Below are positions 52,771 to 64,000 of a stretch of 64,000 bases of DNA, in pieces (positions within the stretch are counted from its first letter, which is position 1; every line of letters begins with the position of its first letter). The notes below the pieces were generated by a model, which was not told the DNA's origin, ran no database searches, and saw nothing but the letters and a program-made list of their open reading frames with translations. Origin of the DNA: Larus michahellis (Eukaryota > Chordata > Aves > Charadriiformes > Laridae); the NCBI RefSeq assembly GCF_964199755.1, contig NC_133917.1, forward strand, positions 3,851,501 through 3,915,500, given 5' to 3'. A program made the position numbers and the translations under genes.

Positions 52771-55700
52771 CTGAAACGAAACAATTTAGGGAGAATCGTG
52801 AATAAACGCCTTCCGCGGGTTTTTTACGGGGACATCCTGCGGCAGGGCGGTGTTGGGGGGGGGGGGGGTTTGCGGGGAGTGGGGGGGGAAGCGACTGGAA
52901 TGCAATCGCTGCCGAGCGTTAAAGCAAAACCGGAGCGGGACGGATTGTTTGAGAAGTGATGTGTGAACACATCGCGCAAAATGAAATAAAAAAAAAAAAA
53001 ACCCACGTTATACCAGGGAATAAATATTTTTAAATGTCCTTTTTTTTTTTTCTTTTTTTCCTTAATTTTTTTCAGCGGCGGGGCCACGCGGCGGCTGCAA
53101 CCCATGGAAGGAAACGCCAATCTGCCCGGCGCTTTATTGCTGGATAACGAAGGGATGAATTAGGCGCTATTAAGGGGGTCAGGCAACTTTTTTGGGGGGG
53201 GGGTTTGGGGGGGGAGGAGGATGGCGTGGGACAAAGCTGGCACCTCTCCGGCCACAGAGCGGTTTTACGGAGCAGGACGGAGCCCGAGGCACGGCCACCA
53301 TGGAACCGGGGATGGCTTGTGGGGGGCGGGGGGGCGGTGGTGGTAGTGGGGAGGACGGATTTTACATGCCGTAAAAAGCAGGCTGAAATTCCACCTGTGG
53401 GAAAAATCGTAGGATAAAATCAGCACAGGATAAAATCCCAGGATAAAATCCCAGGATAAAATCCGCCTCCTGGCCCCGGGATGGCTTTAGGGATGCGTAG
53501 CCGTCGCCCCTCGCCGAGAGCAGAGAGACAAAAGGGCAGCATCCCCCCCCCCGCCACGATGGAGGACAAAAAAAAGGGGGGAGGAAAACAAAAAAAAGGG
53601 GGGAGGAAAAAGAGGCAGGGAGGGGGTTAAAGCCAAAAAGGCAATAATCGTAAAGACCCCGGGATGGATCGAGCCCCTCCTAATAGACTGCGACAAAGCG
53701 GGAGGCCGAGGGCGCTGCCCGGGCCATACCGCGGGGTTTTTACGCACGCGTCGGGCTCGTTTTTTGAGGTGTTTTTCTGCCCTCTCCCTCTCCCCCCCCA
53801 GCCCTTTTCTTTAAAACCAACCAACAAACCCACCCCCCCACCCAAAGCCACCTGTTTCTGCGAATTAGCTCAAGCGTGACACCCCGGCTTCGCTCGCTCT
53901 TTCCGACGCTTATTTATGACTCCATTTTATACATGTAATTTTTTTTTTTAAAAGCCAAAAAAAAAAAACAAAAAACCGAAGCGTTTTCCAGGCTGGAAGC
54001 CGCCGCGGTGCCTTGCCGGGAGGCGCGGGGCTGGGAGGGGGGGATGTTAACGAAGGCAAGGGCCTGGGGGGCTGCCGAGACGCGGGGCGCATCCGCACGC
54101 GTCCCGTCCGTCTTCCCCCGCGCCGCGATAACGAGCGTGTTACGCGAAGCGTCCTTCGCAAGGCGGCGCGTCGCCGGGCGCTCGGGCTGGTGACTCGGAA
54201 CCGGGGCTCGAATTAAAAGGACATCCGAGCTGGTGGGTCTTAAAACGCTCCCAGGGAAAAAGATAAAAAAGAGGTTTTTGCCCGTTTAAGCGCAAGCAAC
54301 CACCCCGCTGCCCCCCGTCGCCCCCTGCAACTACACCTTAAACGACATTTCTCGAGGGTTTTGCTCAAAACACGCGCGGTTTGGGGGTTTCTTTTCCTTC
54401 CCCTCAGGTCCCCTCCAGCCCAACCCTGCCTCCGTCCCCCGAGCGGGGTGACAAATCTCGGCAACGCCAAAACGCCACCGAACAAAGGAGGAAGGGAGCG
54501 CACCGTTCGCCGCGGGAGGACAAAAACCTGCAGCGGCGTTTTCGCATCGCGCCATAAAAACGCTGGTGGAAAAGTGTGGGGGGGGGAAGGACGGACGGAC
54601 ACCCAGGGAGAAAGGGTGGGCACCGCCACTTTGTCACGTTTCTGGCCCAAAAAAAACGCCCCGGTTTTTACGGCGCTGGGCCGCCAACCCCGCTCGGCCC
54701 TCGCCACGCGGGGATGAGCCGTTTGCGGAGGAAAATAGGTGGGTTACGGTGAAGGGAGAAAAATAAATCAGGGGTTTTTTTTTGTGAGGATGGAGGAGCA
54801 GCCGGTTTCAGATGAATATTTAGCAGGCGGCCGCTCCGGCGGCGTCTGGAAACACTAAAGACGCAGAGACGGAGGGGGGCAAAAAAAAGGAAAAGGAAGA
54901 AAAATCCCAATTCTCCGACTCCGTTTTGTACCGGGTGAAGAAACGGGAGATTTTTAGGTCAATGAGGGAAGCGGCAAGAGGAGGAGGTGGGGAACGGGGT
55001 CACGTTTCTATCCCCCCCCCCACCCCCCACCCCGCAACGAGGGGCACGTTCCAGCCCAGCCGCGGCACCTCTGAATTTATTTTAATCTTTCATTTTGCTC
55101 CATTGCAGGATTATTACATATATTTCCCCCCTCCCCCTCGCTTTTTTTTTTTTTTCCCTTTTTTTTTCTTTTTTCTAGGGCACTTTTCCCCGCTTTCGGC
55201 GCGCGTTACAGCTCTATTTAACATCTTTATGTGGTCTCCCGAGCTGGGGAGCTCTCTCTTTTCTCCGCGCAGAAACGCTCGCAGACACAATATATCTTTC
55301 TCCCTACATTTCCAAAGGCCGAAACCTAGAGGCTGAGTCTGGCACTTCAGTTCTAAATCATGTCATTTTACACAGAGAAGAAAAGCAGGAGAAGGCGGGG
55401 GGGGGGGGGAGAAAAGGGAGGGGGGGGGGGTGGAAAAAAAAAAATAAAAAAAAAAAGGAATGAGTTAAAGCCGCAGCACCGGCTTTAATATTTAATCTCC
55501 TTCCATCAGCAGCTGACATATAGCAGTGTTATTTCAGCCTGCTGTTTCGCGGGCGTCGGAATTAAAAAGAAGATGTAGAGCGTAAACTCTCCGGGGCGAG
55601 GGCCAGGCGCTGGGATAACGCCGCCGCCGTTGCCGGTCGGCCCCGAAAACAGCGGCGACCCTTCGGGTTGCGGAAAAGAAAGAGTTTAAACCCCGCTTTT

Positions 55701-56697
55701 GCTGCCCTACGGCTGCCGTCGGGGCCGGGGAGGGAGCGGGCGGGTGGCACTGGGTAAAGACGGGGTTTGGGGTTTATTTACCCCGGAGACGGTCACAGCT
55801 TGGTTTGGGGTTTGGTTTTTTGTGGTTTTTTTTTGGAGAAAACAGATTTGAGGCAGGCTGAGGCCGGCCAGTCGGCATTCTTTACTCAACAGGCTGTGAC
55901 AGCTCGATGAATAAATGCGCTCATTTAAAAATCTTTATTTAATAGGACACAATACTTCCAGCTGGACCAACGCGGCGTGGCCATTAGGGCAAGAGCCAGA
56001 GAATAAACGCAGTTAAGGCCGAAACCTGGGATCTTTAGTCAGACGGAGATTATTATTTTGTTTTTTTCCTGCGGGTTTAACAAGCACAACATGAGATGTA
56101 AGGGGTTGCCGGGGGTTTTTCCTTCCTTTTGTAAAGCCTACGACTGCGTCGGCTGCAAAAGGGAGGGCAGGCGAGAGCCGAAGCCACCGCATCCAGCCCT
56201 GCCTCTCCCGGCAGCTCCCGCGCCCCAGCTCCACGGCTATTTTTTTAACCTTGACAGTAATTTTCAGAGCACACAAACCACCGGCTGCGTACCGAGCCCG
56301 TCGCCTGCCCAAAATTCAGTTTTCATATAGAGCGGGTATAGGCTGCAACGGCACAAACTGCTCCGGGCTTGTAAAAGGGCGACTTTTACCTTGCCGAAAG
56401 CACAAAGCTCTGGTACAGTCGCGCCAGACCCGAAAAGGGGTGAGAAGCCAAACCTGCCTCCGTCAAACTCATCCCACGGCTGAATTAACGAGCTGTCATT
56501 AATACAGGGAAGCGGAAACACTGCTCCAACCTTAGCTCCGGCACGGCGGTGTGTTATTCCGCCCACGGACACCGCGACACGGTTGAAACACCTGGACAGG
56601 AGGGGGAACAAAGGAAGAGAGCACGTTGTCGCGCAGCGGCGGCGCTGGAGCTACGTGACTGCATTAAAGCGTTCCGGCGTGGAAGGGCTGAGCTCAA

Positions 56698-56800
56698 AGT
56701 CAGAGAATCACGGAACGGTTTGGGTTGGAAGGGACCTTAAAGATCGTCTCGTTCCAACCAGACACCTCCCGCCAGACCAGGTTTTAAAGTCACCCACTTT
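56698..56800 (-). mobile_element. CR1 3'-end fragment, reverse orientation
   Basis: Plus-strand AGAATCACGGAACGGTTTGG, GTTGGAAGGGACCTTAAAGA and TTCCAACCAGACACCTCCCG are the reverse complement of the CR1 3' tail seen at 38.6 kb. It is severely 5'-truncated. Confidence 0.88.
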
Positions 56801-57254
56801 AAATGTCACTCCCAAGGTCCGTCGGGTTGCCGCGATGCCCTACAGCGCTGCAGCTGGCCGGGGTGGGGGGGGAGTCCCGGGGTCTGCCTTGCTCTCCCGG
56901 CACCGCCTTGGGCGAGGGGCACTTCATTTGGGGACCCCCCGGGTGCGTGGGACACCCCCAACGGCTGGGAGACACCCCCAGGGAGATGCCGGACCCCCCC
57001 CCAGGGATCCCAGCCGGGCCGCGTCCTGCACGGCTCATCCTCCCCGCACTCCCCGGCCGCCCCCATCCATCCATCTCACCCTGACAGGGCTCAGATGGAT
57101 TTCTGAGGGCTGGATACCCCCCGATCGCTCGGCACAACGGCAGAGGTAACTAATGCGGGGTCACGGATGCCCCCGAGGGCCGGGTGCCCAAAGGTTAGCT
57201 GTTAGAGCTGTGAGTGATGTGACCCCCCCACGAGTCCTGGCGCAGATCTGGGCT

Positions 57255-57363
57255 CCATCTCACCCATTTCCCAGCTGAGCAATGACAACGATAATTCCCT
57301 GCCTTGCAGAGAGGCTGCAAGGATTAATTCGCTAATGTGCATAAAGTGCCCCGATACTGGAGT
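57255..57363 (+). mobile_element. MIR/core-SINE-like relic
   Basis: CATTTCCCAGCTGAGCAATG, GATAATTCCCTGCCTTGCAG, AAGGATTAATTCGCTAATGT and GCATAAAGTGCCCCGATACT follow the order of the 3' half of MIR-type SINEs (the GGGGATAATAAT, GTGAGGATTAA and TAAAGCGCTT segments). Confidence 0.65.
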
Positions 57364-57480
57364 GATTCATAGATTTTAAAGGCCGGGGGGACCATTACAA
57401 TTATCTGCCCGGGACCACGTGAATCCCCAGATGGGCCCATTTCCATAGGAAAGGAGGTGTCGGGAGACGAGGAGGAGGTA
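57364..57480 (-). mobile_element. Old CR1-type tail (tentative)
   Basis: GATTCATAGATTTTAAAGGC followed by GGACCATTACAATTATCTGC resembles the reverse complement of 3' ends of ancient amniote CR1 subfamilies. It lies directly against the MIR-like relic. Confidence 0.5.
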
Positions 57481-59643
57481 ACGCCGCAAAGACTTGTTGG
57501 TTTGAAAGAATGCGACAATGGCATGGCTGCGTCGCCTTTTTTTGCCTTTTTCCCCCCGCCCCCCCAACACACACACACACACACTTACGAGAGACGAGAC
57601 GCCGAGATTGGGGCCCCCGTTTCCTCCGGGAGGGTTCCCCATCCCGTCGGTGCTCACCGGGCCAGGTTTTCAGAAGAGCTCGGAGCCCGGTTGCTCCCAG
57701 TGGGAAGCTCCACGTGTTTTTTTCGAAAGCAGCCAGGGCAGCGCGTCCCTGCAGCTCGAAGGCGGCCGCAGCAGCTACGGTTTACCGAGCGCTTCTGGAA
57801 AGCTGGTTTCAGTGGCAGCATCCTTCCGCTAGAGGAGGGAAGAGACAGCACCTCCGCGAGCCTGAGCGAGGACAAACGAGAAGAAGAGCCAAGGTTTACG
57901 AGCGAGCAGCTCAAGAACAACACCCCCCAAAAAATAATAAAAAATAACCAGGTATTGCACGTACACCCATCGAAAGCAGCTCCGCTCCTCCTGCCCCAGC
58001 GCAAAGCCCCGCGTGGGAGGGGGAGCGGCTGCTCCGAGCCCAGCACGGGCTTTATCCTGAGAATGCCCCCGAGCCAAGGTCATTTCGCCCCAGTCTGCGC
58101 GGGGAGAAAGGAAACCCCCCCACCCCCCCCCAAAAAAAAGGGGCGAGAGGGAACATCCACGGCCGTATCGGGGCCGTATCGGCCGCTGCGGGGCTTTGCG
58201 TCGTGGCGGCGGGGCCGTTTTCTCGCGCCGCAGCGGGATGCTCGGCTGTAAAACGCTCGGGCGTTAAGCGCCCGCTGCCCTTCCCGAGCCGGAGGCGGCA
58301 GGAAAAGGTTATTTCTGCTCCCTCGGGTCCCGTGAAAATCCGACAGGCCGCGGCCAGCTCAGTCTCTTCGGCGAGGAGCGGGGCTGGATGGGTTTTGGGC
58401 CGTGCCCCCCCTGCAGCTCCCTTTCCCCACTAAAGCTGCACCGAGATTAAACCTCGAGATGTTATTTTTGGCTCAGGCGACTCCAGGGACCCATGCGGCT
58501 ATGCCTTTCACTTGGAAAAAAAATCCGCTTACATCCTGCCCTGTGATTAATTCACGTTCCTTTCCTTGTTTAAAAAGAAAGGGGGGGGGAAAAAAAAAAA
58601 AAAAAAAAAGGCAAGACTTAAGAATAATAATCAGAAACTTCAGCCTGTTCACGGGCCAGCGTTCAGCGCCGGTGTTGGGAAAGCCCCGACCAAGCAGCCA
58701 AAAAAGCCATTTTAACAAGGATTTTGTTGGGGACGAACATTGCGCAAACCACAAAGATTTGCCTTATTTTTTTTTTGCGCTTCGAGAGAATCAGCTGCCT
58801 TCAAGGTTGGGTTTTTCTGGGGGATCGCGTGATTAGGTTTTAAGCTGGTTATCACAGATGGGCGCCGCACAGCAGCGTCTTCTCTCTGTCGGATAATATC
58901 TGACCTCTAAAGGCTCCACATCAGGCTCCTCCCGTCTCCAACCAGCCCAGGGAGAGCAGAAGAAGGTTAAAACGCCAACGCGCGACACGGGATGCTCCGG
59001 GTTCCCCGAAATCAGCAGCCGGGAGGTGAGAGAGCCGCTATGTTCGTTACGAGGCAGCGAGGACCAGGCTGGAGGGAGCGGAATTTTACGGGCAGTTCCG
59101 TATTCGCCTCCTACCCCGTCGTCACCGGTAATTAGCGCCCAGATAGTTGGGTCGCTCCACAAAACTTCCCTGCGATTAAAACAAAGAGTTAACGGGGTTC
59201 CGGAGCCCGCCCCATCCCGTGTTCCTCTTCCTCCTTGGCCAGAAGGGCAGAGCATTTAACTGGGAGTAGGTAAATAATTTAATTTACATTTCTATAGCTT
59301 CCCGTATCCCAGAGGGCTGCTCATCCGCATGCCCCTCCGCCGAAATGCAGGTGTTTCAGCAGGGGGGAAGGCAGCAACCATCTGGCCGACAGCACACCAC
59401 GTAGCGGTGAGGAGGGAAGCATTCGGCCAAGGACATACGGGGCAAACTCTTTAATAAACTCGGCATTCGACTTTTCTTTTGGGTTTTTTTTGGTGTGGGT
59501 TTTTTTGTTTTGTTTTGTGTTTTTTTTTTTAAATTTTGATAAAGTCTCATCGGGTAGACACAGTCTCTCCCTCGTCTCCGGCGTGCCCAAGCTGAGCGTC
59601 GGCACGTCCGGGTGCTGGTAAAACGAAGCGCCGACCCTCCGGA

Positions 59644-60235
59644 GGGGCCAGCAGCCAACCTGGATTCATCCTGCTGGATTTAACCCGGGCCGGACACCGG
59701 CTGCTTGATCACCAGAGGGGCCAGCAGCCAACCTGGATTCATCCCACTGGATTTAACCCAGGCCGGACACCGGCTGCACGATCACAAATCAACCTTCTCT
59801 CCTTTAATTTTTTTAAAAAAAAGGGGGATATGTAGGAAAAATAGCAGATAGCGGTTTATGGAGGGGGCCAGCAGCCAACCTGGATTCATCCCGCTGGATT
59901 TAACCCGAGCCGGACACTGGCTGCACGATCACAAATCAACCTTCTCTCCTTTAATTTTTTTAAAAAAAAGGGGGATATGTAGGAAAAATAGCAGATAGCG
60001 GTTTATGGAGGGGGCCAGCAGCCAATCTGGATTCATCCCGCTGGATTTAACCCGGGCCGGACACCGGCTGCTTGATCACCAGAGGGGCCAGCAGCCAACC
60101 TGGATTCATCCCGCTGGATTTAACCCGGGCCGGACACCGGCTGCACGATCACAAATCAACCTTCTCTCCTTTAATTTTTTTTAAAAAAAGGGGGATATGT
60201 AGGAAAAATAGCAGATGGTGGTTTATGGAGCACCG
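59644..60235 (+). repeat. Composite tandem repeat, 73-bp and about 147-bp units
   Basis: Five copies begin with GGCCAGCAGCCAACCTGGAT, at about 59645, 59717, 59866, 60013 and 60086. Copies 1 and 4 are short (about 73 bp) and end CTTGATCACCAGA. Copies 2, 3 and 5 are long (about 147 bp) and add CACAAATCAACCTTCTCTCC, an A/T run, and GGGGATATGTAGGAAAAATA. The order short-long-long-short-long implies duplication of a short-long pair. Confidence 0.93.
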
Positions 60236-60799
60236 GGGAGGAGCAGCCCCTTTGTCATGCCCAAAGCAGAACGTCCCCACGGACGAGGAGCCCTCGGTGC
60301 CTCGTAGGCGCAGCTCTTCCGCTGAAATTCCAGCCCAAAACCACGCCAGGAAGATCGGGCTCCTAAAACACCTACGTGAGAGCAGGCAGGGTTTTTTAAG
60401 ACACCGATACGCTCCCTCCTCTGCCTGAGCGATGCTCGGCGAGGGGACACACGGACACATGCAGGGACCTGCCCGCAGTGGCGCAAAGCGCCGAGCTCCC
60501 GACCTGGAAATGCAATAATTATTGACATCCACAGGGTGGAGCATTTTTAGCCTCGTCTCGCGAAAAGCCAAGGTTATTAAAATCCACCTATTAATTACCG
60601 CTGCCACCTAAGCGAAGAGGAGAGGCGCAGCGGTAATTAACGGAGGTGAGCGAAGGGGCGGAGTCACGGAGCGTCAGCGACTCCGCGAGCGCGTGTGCCT
60701 ACGGCTCCGCGCCTGCCCCACGGGAACCCCCACACCGCTCCGGCGTGGATGTGAATCACGATTACGTTCCCCGGCTCGAAATCCCAGCAGCACGGCGGG

Positions 60800-60850
60800 T
60801 TCGCGGCGTGACCTTGGGCAAGCCATCAATCCTTCCCCCTACCTACCAGC
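60800..60850 (+). mobile_element. Possible MIR core remnant
   Basis: GCGTGACCTTGGGCAAGCCA resembles the MIR segment TGTGACCTTGGGCAAGT. Only about 25 bases are recognisable. Confidence 0.3.
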
Positions 60851-63800
60851 CCGAGCAAATAAAAAGGGAAAAGGCACCGTCCTTCACCAGGGCGTTAGGA
60901 GAGGAAGGCGACCGCGCACGCGAGTAGCGGGAGCCACGCGAGAAGCACTGCAGAAGCGGGGGGGGAAGAAAAAAAAAAGAAATAAAATATATTAACAAAG
61001 GCAATTAACAGCCGTGTTTCCCTAACCGTATTTCAAGCTCAGCGTCTCCTCCCCGTCACGAGAGCTGGGGAATAGAGAGCAAGGGAAAGGGGCAGAGGCA
61101 CGGCGGAGGGCAGGGAGCTCAGGATAAGTGGAATTCCTGCCCTGCCCTACCGCAGAGAGCGGTTTGGGAAGTTACGCGGCAGCGAGGGAGGAAAAAGGGT
61201 GAATTACGCAGCCACGCTGCCGTGCTGTTCCCGGGGCCCTGCCCTGGTGCAACGCGGAGAAAGAATCGCGAGCCCCTGGTGCTGGAAAGGGGAGGGGAAA
61301 AAAGAGGGGGAAAAAAATAAAAAAATTCCCCCCCCCCGCCCCAACCAGGCAAGACTTCAGATCTACCACAGAAACCCAATCCGGGCTCCTGCCTTCCCCT
61401 GCAAGCCTCTGCTGTTTACCAAATGAGTCACCCTTCCTGCCTCCACCGCTCCGCGGCTCCTGAACGAATAATCTGGGAGCAAAGACTCTCTCTCCCTCTC
61501 TCTCGGCAAACAAACAGCATCGGCCGCAAGCCCCGCGCGACGCAGGCATGCGAGAGATAATTTATGGAGTGAAAAGAAAAGAATAACAGGAAACTCCTTC
61601 CCTGCGCACCCCGAGAAACAAGAATGTATGCGTAAAAATAATTAAATCCGAACCGGAGTCGATGAATTTGGCTGAGGGTTTTGTGCTTTGGGAGGCTCTG
61701 GAGGGCGGCCAGGGCTGTGATTCCGCTTTGGCAGCAGGTGCCGGAGCACACGCGGCTCCGTGGAACCAGGCGCTCCGGTTTCCCCGCTCCCTGCCAAGCC
61801 ACACGTCGCTGGGTGGCACGGCAGCCCTTCCAGCCGGGGTGACAGCCTGCGGCGTCCCTGCGGCCGGAGGGGACGGTGCCACGCTCCCCCCCCTCCCCGC
61901 CCCGGCACGGCAGCGCCGTCGGCAGCGCTCGGAAAGGGAGGTAAAGGGAAACGGAGTGGTTTGAGGCGGCGGAACTGAGCCCAAAGCAGGATTGGGATGT
62001 CTCCTGAGACACCCGCGGGTGCGCGGTCGGGTCCTCAGGCAACAGGGAGCCACCGTGCCCACGCGCGGGACGGTGGCATCTCCCTTTCCGTACTTACCCC
62101 GGGAAAAGCGTTAAGAAAAAGTTGTGCTGGGAAAACGGGACGCCAGCAGCAGCAGACTCTGCTCCGGAAAACCGGTCCCTCACCTCCAATCCAAGCCCCT
62201 CACCCTCATTGCCAAAGTGAATTCTCAAGGGCGGAGGGGACGGGAGGTTAAATTGGGTCTCATCCGAGAGGTTTGGTGGTTTGTCCTCTCGGAAGATGCC
62301 CCGCACCAGGCTCACCCCGTCCTCTCCGCTGCACTATTGTTTCAGGGCTACGAGAAAAGCCGAGCCTAAAAAAAAAAAAATAAGTTAGCTCCAATGGAAA
62401 AAAGCGCTCATTGTGCCAATACGCCGCAGCTCGAAAAAGCCGACGTGACTCAGCCCTGACCTTTGAACAACACTACAATTAGAAAAAAGGATGCCATGGT
62501 CCCCATTCAGTTTTTTAATGCCCTGGAAGGCCGATTTCCTTCAATTCATTTGCGATATTGGGTCCGCGCCCACCCATTCATGGTGCGCGAGCCGCTCCTC
62601 GCAGGCTTTACTGCCCGAAAAAAGGGGTGTTTTGTGGGGATCTGAGCTGGGACCGCTCCTGGGGAAGCTCCGACAGCAACGCTCCGGAGAGGCCGTCGTC
62701 TTAAATGAAGACAGAATTCAAGTGGCTTGGGGTTTTCCCGTTTAATGTTGGTATTCGGCAGTTAGAGGGAAGGAGCTATAGGGAAGCGTAGACCCACGCA
62801 AGCAGAGGTGCGCGGGCACGACTTAAATACGCTCAGACAGCCTAAAATTGGGGAGGGTAATTATGGAGGGCAGTATACGGGAGATCACGGAGCGGAGAGG
62901 GACAAAACACAGGAGGTAAATCGAGATTTACGGATCCTTGGCCACCCGGAGAAGCAACCCGGGCGTTTTGGAAACGGAGCCGTGGAAAGAAGAGGGGTCT
63001 GGGCCCCTCGGTGCGTAGCGGGAGGTACGAGCGCTCGGCGGAGATGGTTTCGGCCAGCTGCCATTTCCACACGCGTCCCAGGGCAAGACGTGGAAAAGGA
63101 GACTGAGGAATTCCCCAGAATCCTGCAGCTCCTGCTGCACCCCTACCCATCCAGCCTTGTTTACGGAGCTCCCAGATCTTATCCCAGGCCACCATTTCCC
63201 TCCACAACCGACCCATCTGGTGCGTCCCTTCGTCCCCTTTATTTCAAGGAGCAGCGCAAACACCTTTCCGACAACCACCTCAACGCCACGTACGACAACG
63301 CGCCGTTTCTTTGTGCCCCTCCACGCCTTTCTCCGGGAGGTTTTGGCCAACCCGCAGAGCCCCTTCGCACTCTCTCTCTCTCTGCCCCGGCTTTCCAACC
63401 ACGGGCGCAAAAATAAGCCCTGCATTTTATAAAGGCCCGCGATAAGTCGTCGGATGTCAGCGCCCGGCGGTAATTAAGCTTTTAAAAGGAGATAGCGGCA
63501 GCAGCAGCCAAAAGAAAAAAAAAATAATAAAATTCCGGGCGTTTTGACTATTTTTGCCTCTTGGAAGAGCCACCTGTTTTATCGGAACAGGTAGATTTAT
63601 GGGCATATTAACGCGGCGCTGCTGCTCCCACCCTGATGAGGTTCTCAGTGACCCTCTTCTCTCCCGAGATTTATGGCTGCTCAGAGCAGACTATCGCAGA
63701 GGGCTCTAACTCCGAGCTCTTTCCCTGACTCCATCCTCCACCCGCCGCGCTGGGAGAAATCTCCCGCATCGAGGATCTGGATCCTTTTATATTTCCCCCC

Positions 63801-64000
63801 CACCCACCCCCAAATCATCTCCAATCAAGTGTGCAACTGCACCCTCTTTCAGAAGGTGCCGGGTCAGGTTTAGGGGGAAGGATGTCTCCTCGCTCTTCTC
63901 ACACGCCGGGTTCCAAACTGCCACCCCAGGAGCTGGCGATGGGGAGGTTTCGCCCATCTTAGGTGCTGGAATTACATCCGAGGAGGGCATTAACGTGCTC

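Larger units (their letters stand above)
52771..64000 (-). other. ATF7: ATF7 upstream intron (inferred), no coding exon found
   Basis: 11 kb with no recognised coding exon on either strand. The sequence is unique apart from homopolymer tracts (A/T runs near 52990, 53040, 55140, 58590 and 59480; G runs near 55400), the CR1 and MIR relics at 56.7-57.5 kb, and the tandem array at 59.6-60.2 kb. Since the next upstream ATF7 exon would encode MGDDRPFVC-like sequence and is absent, this is most simply intron, extending beyond the window. Confidence 0.6.

Noticed and set aside
57280..57480. tRNA gene or novel small RNA at the MIR-like segment
   Set aside because: No cloverleaf or intact A/B boxes could be drawn. 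The word order fits the 3' half of MIR-type SINEs and an old CR1 tail.
52771..64000. Searched for the ATF7 exon encoding MGDDRPFVC and for HOXC-side or ATP5MC2-like genes
   Set aside because: No segment matching these was recognised on either strand; the exon is presumed beyond the window.

Overview
The window looks like GC-rich microchromosome (dot-chromosome) DNA from a bird. The evidence is multi-exon vertebrate genes with avian-like compact introns, CR1 retrotransposon tails ending in the ATGATTCTAAG-type 3' end, MIR-like SINE relics, and very dense G/C-rich minisatellites. Species cannot be read from the sequence. The gene order MAP3K12 (-), TARBP2 (+), NPFF (-), ATF7 (-) is the order of human 12q13.13 next to HOXC, so this is the avian counterpart of that block. 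GC-rich genes of this kind are often missing from avian assemblies.

Layout. 1-2.7 kb: the first two coding exons of MAP3K12 (DLK kinase) on the minus strand, the rest lying off the left edge. 2.7-12.9 kb: intergenic DNA made almost wholly of tandem arrays, interrupted at about 5.4-5.9 kb by a promoter-like island with an RFX X-box, AP-1 and CRE sites and repeated TGTCGCGACA palindromes. 12.9-24.75 kb: a complete nine-exon TARBP2 (359 codons, three dsRNA-binding domains), most of whose introns are filled by their own minisatellite families. Its upstream region holds a perfect 47-bp inverted repeat with a GGAA loop, and intron 2 holds a second 34-bp hairpin. 24.88-26.07 kb: a complete three-exon NPFF (113 codons), tail-to-tail with TARBP2, with a TATA box. 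27.7-64 kb: ATF7, with ten coding exons in the window (zinc-finger half through stop codon), a long 3' UTR and introns with CR1/MIR relics. The first coding exon of ATF7 was not found and probably lies beyond 64 kb.

The left 24 kb is nearly all minisatellite with no recognisable transposons. From about 28 kb the sequence is ordinary intron/UTR DNA with CR1 and MIR copies. The four genes do not form a pathway. MAP3K12 acts upstream of JNK, and ATF7 is an ATF2-family factor with the conserved TPTPT phospho-site segment. TARBP2 is the Dicer/PKR partner, and NPFF encodes RFamide neuropeptides.

The most striking observations are the two long hairpins at the gene for a dsRNA-binding protein, a cluster of ZNF143/THAP11-like cores at its promoter, a pair of competing 3' splice sites at TARBP2 exon 4 (one of which would truncate the protein), and loss of the terminal Phe in the first RFamide of NPFF. 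All exon calls come from reading frame, splice sites and remembered family sequence; no alignment was run.
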